A DNA stretch of 33,967 nucleotides, taken from an uncultured bacterium. Its GTDB lineage: Bacteria; Patescibacteriota; Patescibacteriia; Patescibacteriales; UBA12465. How positions within the stretch are numbered: the stretch's first letter is position 1; every line of letters begins with the position of its first letter. A program made the position numbers and the translations under genes. Positions 15,533 through 22,098 of the stretch are shown here, one piece after another. Where the stretch lies: the NCBI GenBank assembly GCA_937983635.1, contig CALJZR010000039.1, positions 1-33,967 of the forward strand, given 5' to 3'. The notes beneath the pieces were generated by a model. The model searched no databases. It saw nothing but the letters and a program-made list of their open reading frames with translations, and was not told the origin of the DNA.

Positions 15533-16384
15533 TTAAATCTTAAAAAAACGACGAGCAGTATCAGTAGTAATGGCGGCAATCTTTTCAATACTGGAATTAC
15601 GAATTTCAGCAATTCTCCCTGCAACATATTGAACTAATATTGGCTCATTTCTACGGCCACGATAAGGTTCTGGCGTCATGTAAGGAGAATCGGTCTCAAT
15701 CATAAACTTGTCTAAAGGTATTTTTCTTAAAACATCATCCCATTGTTTACTAAAGGTTACCAGACCAGTAAAAGAAATGATCAGGCCAAGGGAAAAATAT
15801 TTCCAGGCTAAATCTTCATCTCCGGAAAAACAATGAATAACCCCCCAAGGACGATCAGCCGGGATGAAATCAGCATAAACTTTCTTAAAATCTTGCAAAA
15901 TACTAAGTAAATCGTCGTGAGCTTGGCGGCAATGAATTATTACCGGCAAATCAAGATGACGGGCTAAAAGTAACTGTTTTAAAAAAACCTCTTGCTGTAA
16001 TTTTTTCGCCGCAGCCACATCTTTAGTGGGGTCAAGATGATAATAATCTAGACCGACCTCACCAATAGCCACCACTTTTTCAAATTTTGCCAATTTTTCG
16101 TAAGCATCATAATTAAATTCCTCGGCTCGAGTGGTAAAATTATACTCCCCGTTCTCATCATTATTAGCTACGGCCTGCTCTTCTAAATGAATCGGATGCA
16201 GACCAACGGCTGCATAGACCCCCTTTTCGTAGCGATTAGCATGCGCCAAGGCTCGATTGGAAGTTTTATATTCAGAACCCACTAGCACCATCCAGGTATC
16301 ATTATCTAAAGAACGACGAATTACCTCATCGGCATCGTCTTTAAAATCATGAAAATTAACATGGGCGTGAGTATCAATAAACAT
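15533..16384 (-). CDS. tatD: TatD-family metal-dependent deoxyribonuclease
   Basis: A 283-residue TIM-barrel hydrolase. Metal-binding landmarks in order: DTHAHVNF at the start, VGLHP, the GEVGLDYY segment (Glu ligand), HCRQAHDD, HCFSGDEDLAW and ETDSPYMTPEPYRGRRNEP near the end. Family members act as 3'-5' exonucleases or DNA-repair and fragment-clearing nucleases in the cytoplasm. It lies after the chaperone operon, separated from it by a terminator, and no promoter of its own was identified. Confidence 0.95.
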   Translation of the reverse strand: MFIDTHAHVNFHDFKDDADEVIRRSLDNDTWMVLVGSEYKTSNRALAHANRYEKGVYAAVGLHPIHLEEQAVANNDENGEYNFTTRAEEFNYDAYEKLAKFEKVVAIGEVGLDYYHLDPTKDVAAAKKLQQEVFLKQLLLARHLDLPVIIHCRQAHDDLLSILQDFKKVYADFIPADRPWGVIHCFSGDEDLAWKYFSLGLIISFTGLVTFSKQWDDVLRKIPLDKFMIETDSPYMTPEPYRGRRNEPILVQYVAGRIAEIRNSSIEKIAAITTDTARRFFKI

Positions 16385-16395
16385 CTCGAAAAATG

Positions 16396-16424
16396 ATAAA
16401 AAAACGCGTCAAACGCGTTTTTTT
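16396..16424. terminator. Bidirectional terminator between the dnaJ operon and tatD
   Basis: A 9-bp A/T-flanked stem built on two ACGCGT blocks (about 16401-16409 and 16412-16420), with A-run on one side and T-run on the other. It falls 17 bases after the Cys-rich mini-gene and just before the tatD start, so it would end the hrcA-dnaK-dnaJ transcripts. Confidence 0.75.
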
Positions 16425-16440
16425 ATTATAACAAATCAAA

Positions 16441-16590
16441 TTATTGTTGAACGGATTTCTCTTCAGTTTTTTCTACATTAACTGGGGCTGCCGGTGAAAC
16501 TGGAGCCACGGGCGCGCTCTTGTCAGCATGGCAGCAGCAACATTCTTTCTTTAATCCCAATAATTTCTTCAACCAAGTGCATTTACACAT
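16441..16590 (-). CDS. Cys-rich 49-residue protein of unknown function
   Basis: An ATG frame of 49 codons encoding MCKCTWLKKLLGLKKE, then four consecutive Cys and a His (CCCCH, 17-21), then a Pro/Ala/Val-rich and finally acidic tail ending EEKSVQQ. The CxC plus CCCCH arrangement after a short amphipathic basic helix looks like a metal-binding or redox head, or a membrane-surface anchor. That is inference; I know no named family. It follows dnaJ by 76 bases and ends just before the operon terminator, so it may be heat-shock co-expressed. The tail composition is biased and the frame is uninterrupted. Confidence 0.6.
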   Translation of the reverse strand: MCKCTWLKKLLGLKKECCCCHADKSAPVAPVSPAAPVNVEKTEEKSVQQ

Positions 16591-16666
16591 AAATATAGGC
16601 TTAATTTATAAAAATCCTTCTTTATTATCTTAGCATCTAGGCTGGAAAAGTCAATAAAAACAAGCT

Positions 16667-17746
16667 CTATTGGACTTTTAACTGCTCCAAAAGTTGACGT
16701 TGGTGTTTATTTAAGCTCTTGGGAATAACAACCTGAATCTTTACAAAATGATCACCTTGGCCCCGACCGCGCAAACGTGGCGCTCCTTTTTCTTTAAGAC
16801 GGAAAACCGTCTGCGGCTGAGTGCCCTCTGGAATCTTTAATGTTAACTCGCCATGAGCAGTTTTAACGGTAATAGTATCACCTAGAGCCGCCTGAATCAT
16901 GGAGATTTCTTCTTGAGAGTAAATATCATCACCCTCTCTCTGAAAATGCGGATGTTTAGCTACTCTTATTTTCAAAAATAAATCACCGGCTGGAGAGCCT
17001 TTGACGCCAGCATCACCATAAGCCGATAAACGAATACTTTCCCCTGTTTGAATGCCGGCCGGAATTTTTACTTTGATTTTTTCTTCTTCTTTCACCCGGC
17101 CTTGACCATGACAATGAGAACAAGAAGCACTTGCCTTCTTACCTTCCCCTCGACAATCAGGGCAAATTGTCTGAGTCTGAATAGCTCCTAAAATAGTTCT
17201 CTGAACCCGACTGACTTGTCCTTTTCCCCCACAAGTAGCACAGGTTTCAATTTTAGCATCGGCGGCATGGCCGCTACCCTGACATTTTTTACAAACTTTT
17301 AAATGAGGGAAGCTGATTTCTGTCTCAGTGCCGTGGATAGAATCCAAAAAATCAATCGTCAAAACCATTTCTAGATCTCGTCCTCGTTCCGGCTCCCGGC
17401 GCCGAGCATTGCCGCCAAAACCAAACATATCGCCGAAACCGCCGAAGATATCGCCTAAATCATCCATATTAATATTAACGCCATCAAAACCGCCGAAACC
17501 TTGGCCGCCATAACCATTAAAACCGCCCGCCTGGCCATTTTGAAAAGCCGAACCGAACTGATCATACTGCCTACGTTTTTCTGCATTGCCTAAAACCTGG
17601 TAAGCTTCATTAATTTCTTTAAATTTAGCTTCCTCACCCCCTTTATCGGGATGATGCTGATGGGCTTTTTTACGAAAAGCCGCCTTAATCTCATCCGCCC
17701 CCGCAGTTTTATTAACCCCCAAAATTTCGTAGTAATCTTTAGACAT
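16667..17746 (-). CDS. dnaJ: Chaperone DnaJ (Hsp40)
   Basis: A 359-residue type-I J protein that stimulates DnaK ATPase and delivers substrates. Order of domains: J domain (1-70) with HPD in HQHHPDKGG; a Gly/Phe-rich region (about 72-112); a zinc domain with four CxxCxGxG repeats (CKKCQGSG, CATCGGKG, CPDCRGEG, CSHCHGQG); and C-terminal substrate domains ending in SLNKHQRQLLEQLKVQ. Everything needed for activity is present. It lies 81 bases after dnaK, with a stem-loop in the gap. Confidence 0.97.
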   Translation of the reverse strand: MSKDYYEILGVNKTAGADEIKAAFRKKAHQHHPDKGGEEAKFKEINEAYQVLGNAEKRRQYDQFGSAFQNGQAGGFNGYGGQGFGGFDGVNINMDDLGDIFGGFGDMFGFGGNARRREPERGRDLEMVLTIDFLDSIHGTETEISFPHLKVCKKCQGSGHAADAKIETCATCGGKGQVSRVQRTILGAIQTQTICPDCRGEGKKASASCSHCHGQGRVKEEEKIKVKIPAGIQTGESIRLSAYGDAGVKGSPAGDLFLKIRVAKHPHFQREGDDIYSQEEISMIQAALGDTITVKTAHGELTLKIPEGTQPQTVFRLKEKGAPRLRGRGQGDHFVKIQVVIPKSLNKHQRQLLEQLKVQ

Positions 17747-17781
17747 AAATTGATTCCTAAATTTTCAGGCTTTCTACCCAA

Positions 17782-17810
17782 CAGCCCTCGTCAATAAAAA
17801 ACGAGGGCTG
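17782..17810. other. Stem-loop in the dnaK-dnaJ gap
   Basis: CAGCCCTCGT (17782-17791) and ACGAGGGCTG (17801-17810) form a perfect 10-bp GC-rich stem with a 9-base loop. No T-run follows on either strand, so it is a poor terminator. It may lower dnaJ expression relative to dnaK or protect the dnaK message end. Confidence 0.65.
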
Positions 17811-17827
17811 CTGAAAGAAATTCTGAA

Positions 17828-19720
17828 TTATTTTTTTTCTTCAACCTCACCTTCAACTACCGTTTCATCCTTTTTATCTTCAGGAGTCGCCGCATTTTCT
17901 GCGCTAGCTTCCGGAGCCGGTGCTTGCTGATACATGGCCGCGCCAATCCGCTGAGCAACAGCATTTAAAGCTTCTAAGGCCGCTTTTATTTCCTCGGCCT
18001 TATTGCCATCTTTAGCCTTCTTTAAGTCAGCAGCCTTAGCTTCTAACTCAGTCTTATCTTCCGGCTTCATCTTTTCACCTGACTCTTTAATCATCTTCTC
18101 GGTCGTAAAAATAACAGCATCCGCTTGATTCTTCAATTCAATTTCTTCTTTCTTTTTCTTATCTTCTTCAGCGTGCGCTTCCGCTTCTTTCTGCATGCGT
18201 TCAATTTCTTCTTTAGATAGGCCGGAAGAGGCGGTAATCGTAATATTCTGCTGCTTATTGGTAGCCTTGTCAGTAGCGCTAACATTTAAGATACCATTGG
18301 CATCCAAATCAAATTTTACTTCCACCTGAGGGATTCCCCGCGGAGCGGAAGGAATGCCGTCTAAGATAAAGCGTCCTAAAGATTTATTATCAGCAGCTAA
18401 AGGCCGTTCTCCTTGCACAACATGAATTTCGACACTAGTCTGACCATCGGCAGCGGTAGAGAAAATTTGAGACTTGGAAGTAGGAATAGTAGTATTCCTT
18501 TCAATCAAAGGAGTGGCCACTCCGCCTAAAGTTTCAATGCCTAAAGTTAAAGGAGTGACATCGAGTAGAAGCACATCTTTGACATCGCCTTGCAAAACGC
18601 CGGCCTGGACCGCAGCCCCCATAGCCACTACTTCATCGGGATTAACGGTTAAGTTTGGCTCTTTACCAAAAAATTCTTTTACCTTCTGTAAAACTAAAGG
18701 CATGCGGGTCATGCCGCCCACCATCACAATTTCGTTAATATCGCTCAGACTAAAACCAGAATCAGCTAAAGCTTTTTTGCAAGGCTCAATCGTCTTCTCC
18801 ACTAAATCGCCCACCAAGGACTCCAGCTTAGCCCGGCTTAATTTCATCACTAAGTGCTTAGGACCATTAGCGTCAGTCGTGATAAAAGGTTGATTAACTT
18901 CGCTCTCCATCGCGGTTGATAATTCAATCTTAGCCTTTTCTGCAGCCTCTTTAATACGCTGCAAAGCTAAAGTGTCTTTAGAGAGATCAATTCCCTGGTC
19001 CTTCTTAAATTCTTCAATAATCCAATCAATAATACGCTTATCAAAATCTTCACCGCCAAGATGGGTGTCACCGTTTGTGGCCTTTACCTCCACAGTATCA
19101 ACTGAAATATCTAAGACGGAAACGTCAAAAGTGCCGCCGCCCAAGTCATAAACAACAATTTTTTGACCTTGCTTCTTATCAAAACCATAAGCTAAAGCAG
19201 CGGCCGTCGGCTCATTAATAATACGCTTAACATCTAAACCCGCAATCAAGCCAGCATCTTTGGTGGCCTGGCGCTGAGAGTCATCAAAATAAGCAGGAAC
19301 GGTAATAATCGCTTCCGTAATCTTTTCTCCGATCTTTGCCTCCGCATCCGCTTTCAACTTAGCAAGAATCATAGCGGAAACTTCTTGGGGAGAATATTCA
19401 CCGTCACCCATTTTTACCTTAACCCCTTCGCCTGCCTGCACAATCTTATAGGGCATAGTGCCTAAGTCGCGCTGTACTTCGGCATCGCTAAAGTGACGGC
19501 CAATGAGACGCTTAACCGCATAGACGGTATTCTCCGGATTAATAACCGCCTGGCGCTTAGCGGCCGCCCCCACTAAACGCTCACCATTTTTAGAAATAGC
19601 GGCAATAGAAGGGGTGGTACGATTACCTTCAATGTTTTCTAAGATTTTAGGAACGCCGCCTTCCATGATTGCCATCGCAGAATTAGTGGTGCCTAAATCG
19701 ATTCCTAAGATTTTTCCCAT
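17828..19720 (-). CDS. dnaK: Chaperone DnaK (Hsp70)
   Basis: A 630-residue Hsp70. The ATPase domain opens with GKILGIDLGTTNS and contains IINEPTAAALAYGFDKK, VYDLGGGTFDVSVLDI and VMVGGMTRMPLV; the linker is DVLLLDVTPLTLGIET. The substrate-binding domain and helical lid follow, and the tail is rich in Ala, Glu and Lys, ending VEGEVEEKK. It acts with DnaJ and GrpE, both in the same operon. Length is normal. It starts 24 bases after hsp20 without an evident Shine-Dalgarno sequence. Confidence 0.98.
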   Translation of the reverse strand: MGKILGIDLGTTNSAMAIMEGGVPKILENIEGNRTTPSIAAISKNGERLVGAAAKRQAVINPENTVYAVKRLIGRHFSDAEVQRDLGTMPYKIVQAGEGVKVKMGDGEYSPQEVSAMILAKLKADAEAKIGEKITEAIITVPAYFDDSQRQATKDAGLIAGLDVKRIINEPTAAALAYGFDKKQGQKIVVYDLGGGTFDVSVLDISVDTVEVKATNGDTHLGGEDFDKRIIDWIIEEFKKDQGIDLSKDTLALQRIKEAAEKAKIELSTAMESEVNQPFITTDANGPKHLVMKLSRAKLESLVGDLVEKTIEPCKKALADSGFSLSDINEIVMVGGMTRMPLVLQKVKEFFGKEPNLTVNPDEVVAMGAAVQAGVLQGDVKDVLLLDVTPLTLGIETLGGVATPLIERNTTIPTSKSQIFSTAADGQTSVEIHVVQGERPLAADNKSLGRFILDGIPSAPRGIPQVEVKFDLDANGILNVSATDKATNKQQNITITASSGLSKEEIERMQKEAEAHAEEDKKKKEEIELKNQADAVIFTTEKMIKESGEKMKPEDKTELEAKAADLKKAKDGNKAEEIKAALEALNAVAQRIGAAMYQQAPAPEASAENAATPEDKKDETVVEGEVEEKK

Positions 19721-19744
19721 ATTGTTTTAGTTAGACTGAAAAAA

Positions 19745-20191
19745 TTATTTTTTCTTGTTATTAGTTTGAATTTTAATATTGCGTGGTTTCATTTCCGGCG
19801 ACTTGGGGATACTGATTTTCAAAATACCATCCTCGGTAATAGCGCTAGCCTTATCACCATCAACTTTAGTCGGCAGAGGAATGGAGCGGTAGAAAGAACC
19901 GCGGCGAATTTCTTTGCGGTAATAATTTTTTTCCTCAACTTCGCTTTTACGTTCGCTTTCGCCTTTAATGCAAAGCACGTCATTTTCTATAGAAACGCTC
20001 ACCTTTTCCGGGTCAATCCCTGCTAGCTGCGTTTCTACAATAATATTATCTTTATCTTCATACATATCTAAGGCGGGCGTAAATCCGAACTGATTGCCGC
20101 GCACTGCTGGCAACATTTCGCCAAAGACTTTGTCCATGTCGTCGAAGGCAAATCCTTCGTTTAAAAAAGGGTTCCATTTAATTAAAGCCAT
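19745..20191 (-). CDS. Small heat-shock protein Hsp20
   Basis: A 148-residue alpha-crystallin-type holdase that binds unfolding proteins without ATP. It starts MALIKWNPF, has a short N-terminal arm, and the crystallin domain runs about 35-135 (PALDMYEDKDNIIVETQLAGIDPEKVSVSIENDVL through DGILKISIPKS). A basic tail ends in NNKKK. The C-terminal IxI-like element appears as IKI. Being inside the hrcA-dnaK operon is common. Unlike most genes here it has a clear AGGAGGT ribosome site, although about 14 bases from the ATG. Confidence 0.96.
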   Translation of the reverse strand: MALIKWNPFLNEGFAFDDMDKVFGEMLPAVRGNQFGFTPALDMYEDKDNIIVETQLAGIDPEKVSVSIENDVLCIKGESERKSEVEEKNYYRKEIRRGSFYRSIPLPTKVDGDKASAITEDGILKISIPKSPEMKPRNIKIQTNNKKK

Positions 20192-20204
20192 ATATTTAAA
20201 TAAT

Positions 20205-20247
20205 ACCTCCTCTTAAAACTTGCTCCCTGCAAGTAGATAAGAAGGGC
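20205..20247 (-). promoter_or_regulatory. Candidate RNA thermometer covering the hsp20 ribosome site
   Basis: On the minus-strand RNA, CUUCUU (20244-20239) can pair with AAGAGG (20214-20209), the 5' part of the ribosome site AAGAGGAGGU, giving a 6-bp stem with one G-U pair. A small perfect hairpin, ACUUGC/GCAAGU (20218-20234), is nested inside. A weak stem with a wobble pair over the ribosome site of an hsp20 gene is the known design of RNA thermometers. The fit is suggestive; the stem is short. Confidence 0.4.
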
Positions 20248-20265
20248 TTAGATAAAAAATTAATA

Positions 20266-21297
20266 TTAATCGCCTACCACCACTTTAGCCGGCCGAATCA
20301 CCCGGCCGTTTAAGATGTAGCCCGGCATTACCTCTTTAACGACTTTATCGCCGCTACCATCGAGGGCGTCCATGAGATTGTGATCAAAAGCCTCGCCCAC
20401 AGTTTTAATTTCTTCAACCCCCCGAGCAACTAAAACGTCTTTAAACTGTTTTAAAACATACTCCACTCCCTTTACCCAGGCACTATCTTTTTCCGATTCG
20501 GAAAGACCGGCTAACGATAATTTCAAGTGATCATAAACTGGTAAAATATCTTGCAAAAAATCAGCAACGGCAAATTTTACAAACTCATCTTTATCTTTAG
20601 CTGCTTGCTTTAAAAGATTCTGATAATCCGCCAAGGCCCGCTTATAGTGACCTTCAAAATCTTCAGTTTTATTTTCTTTACCTCTCTCAATAAAAGTGAC
20701 TAACAAAGGTTTAACAGATTCAGCCACAACCATTTCTTTCAAAGCTTTCTGCGGGTCAACCCAGATATACTCGGTCATTTCATTAGATAACTGGGGTTCG
20801 CCACCAGCATGATGGGCAAAGAAATTTAAAAATATAAAATGACGCTTCTTAAAAAAATTCCCGGGATAAATACCATCATTAGCATTAATAAATTCAATTT
20901 TATCCAGTTGCATCGCGGTCTCTTCCTCAATTTCCCTAATTAAAGCTTCTTCCATCGTTTCGCCCCATTCGACGTGCCCGCCCGGAATCGACCAGCCCTC
21001 CCACTTCGGCCCTTTTATTAAAAAAACTTCGCCGGCATCATTATATATAATTGGACCAACCGCCGCCTCTGGATAACGGGGATGGGACTCCGCTTGCCAA
21101 ATAAAACGACTTTGTTCTTTGCCGCCAACTACAACTTTTTCAAACCACATTGAGGCCGGTCGAGCCCAAATTTTACCATCCTGCAGAGAGCGATAAATAG
21201 TTAAAGCTTCCTGATTTTCGGTCTGCTCAGCAACAAATAATAATTCATATTCGCCCCCTTTATAGTGGCGATAAATTCCTGGCTGTAAATTTTCCAT
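20266..21297 (-). CDS. grpE: DUF1653-Nudix-GrpE three-domain fusion protein
   Basis: A continuous 343-residue frame with three domains. Residues 1-66 (GIYRHYKGGEYELLF, RPASMWFEKV) match the DUF1653 pattern. Residues about 75-205 are a Nudix hydrolase with the box G-x5-E-x7-REIEEE (PGGHVEWGETMEEALIREIEEET). From about 215 the protein is GrpE: a coiled coil (YKRALADYQNLLKQAAKDKDEF), DFLQDILPVYDHLKLSL, then FDHNLMDAL and GYILNGRVIRPAKVVVG. GrpE is the nucleotide exchange factor of DnaK; Nudix enzymes cleave nucleoside diphosphate derivatives. The GrpE coiled coil is shorter than usual. It starts 6 bases after hrcA, in the normal place of grpE. Confidence 0.9.
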   Translation of the reverse strand: MENLQPGIYRHYKGGEYELLFVAEQTENQEALTIYRSLQDGKIWARPASMWFEKVVVGGKEQSRFIWQAESHPRYPEAAVGPIIYNDAGEVFLIKGPKWEGWSIPGGHVEWGETMEEALIREIEEETAMQLDKIEFINANDGIYPGNFFKKRHFIFLNFFAHHAGGEPQLSNEMTEYIWVDPQKALKEMVVAESVKPLLVTFIERGKENKTEDFEGHYKRALADYQNLLKQAAKDKDEFVKFAVADFLQDILPVYDHLKLSLAGLSESEKDSAWVKGVEYVLKQFKDVLVARGVEEIKTVGEAFDHNLMDALDGSGDKVVKEVMPGYILNGRVIRPAKVVVGD

Positions 21298-21303
21298 AAA
21301 TCT

Positions 21304-21993
21304 TTATTTAAATCGTGCTTGTAAATGATTGAGGAGGGAAAGATTGCGACCATAATCCATGCGCAGCGGCCCTAAAATTCCACACAAACCAGAGACCCCC
21401 TGATAACGGTACTTCAGGATAGTTGTGCCTAGAAAAGCGCCGAAAGGATTGGTCTCGCCCAGATACACTTTGCTCCCTTCTGGTAAATCGTTAAAGAGAC
21501 TATCAATAATTTCTTCCATCCGGTCAATCACCTGGGAAACATCACAGACTGTTTCTGCCTGACGGAACTCCGGCTGAGTGAAAAGATTAGAAAGTCCGGT
21601 GTGATATAAGTCATTTTTATGGAAGGCCCAAAAAACAGCATTTCCCGACAATTCCGCTAAAGCACGGGCTGCTGGTTTTAAATTTTCAGTCGCACTAATT
21701 AGAGAATTATCCAAAATCTCTTTATCTGAATTCTTTAAATCCTTCTTCTTGGAAGTTAAAATTTCTAACTCCAACAGGTAGGCGGCTTCAGTTGGCACCC
21801 GGCCGGCAGAAGTATGGGGCTGATAGATATAACCCGCCTCCTCCAAAAACATTAACTCATTGCGAACGGTGGCCGGAGAAATATCCAAACGATATTTTTC
21901 CACCAAAATACCAGAAGCAACCGGCTGAGCACTTTTTACATATTCTTTAACCAGAGTATGGAGGATTAATTTTTGACGCTCGCTTAAAGACAT
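21304..21993 (-). CDS. hrcA: Heat-shock repressor HrcA, short form
   Basis: The repressor of CIRCE operators. From the ATG at 21993 (MSLSERQKLILHTLVKEY) it has 229 residues, against about 340 in well-studied HrcA. The winged-helix domain (SPATVRNELMFLEEAGYIYQPHTSAGRVPTEAAY) and the C-terminal signature (GILGPLRMDYGRNLSLL) are both present; the roughly 110 missing residues are from the middle, where the insert and dimerisation part lies in known structures. An upstream in-frame start at 22041 would lie inside its own promoter and is rejected. It is the first gene of its operon. Confidence 0.94.
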   Translation of the reverse strand: MSLSERQKLILHTLVKEYVKSAQPVASGILVEKYRLDISPATVRNELMFLEEAGYIYQPHTSAGRVPTEAAYLLELEILTSKKKDLKNSDKEILDNSLISATENLKPAARALAELSGNAVFWAFHKNDLYHTGLSNLFTQPEFRQAETVCDVSQVIDRMEEIIDSLFNDLPEGSKVYLGETNPFGAFLGTTILKYRYQGVSGLCGILGPLRMDYGRNLSLLNHLQARFK

Positions 21994-22021
21994 ACAAATA
22001 AAATAATTAAACTGCAAACAT

Positions 22022-22050
22022 ATTATAAAAAAAATTAGCACTCAAGTCAA
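22022..22050 (-). promoter_or_regulatory. Promoter of the hrcA operon
   Basis: On the minus strand TTGACT (22045-22050), a 17-base spacer and TATAAT (22022-22027). The -35 hexamer lies inside the spacer of the CIRCE element, so a bound repressor and RNA polymerase cannot share the site. The expected untranslated leader is about 22 bases. Confidence 0.88.
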
Positions 22051-22061
22051 TAGAGTGCTAA
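22035..22061. promoter_or_regulatory. CIRCE operator of the hrcA-dnaK operon
   Basis: A perfect TTAGCACTC-N9-GAGTGCTAA inverted repeat; its arms are identical to those upstream of groES and only the spacer differs. It provides autoregulation of HrcA and control of the fused grpE, hsp20, dnaK and dnaJ. Confidence 0.97.
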
Positions 22062-22098
22062 TTAATAATAAAAATATACTAATAATAAATAAAATATA

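Noticed and set aside
18474..18893. 139-residue open frame opposite dnaK
   Set aside because: A shadow of the dnaK coding pattern; no recognisable motif or promoter.
21994..22041. Upstream start of hrcA
   Set aside because: It lies within the promoter and CIRCE operator, before the expected transcription start.
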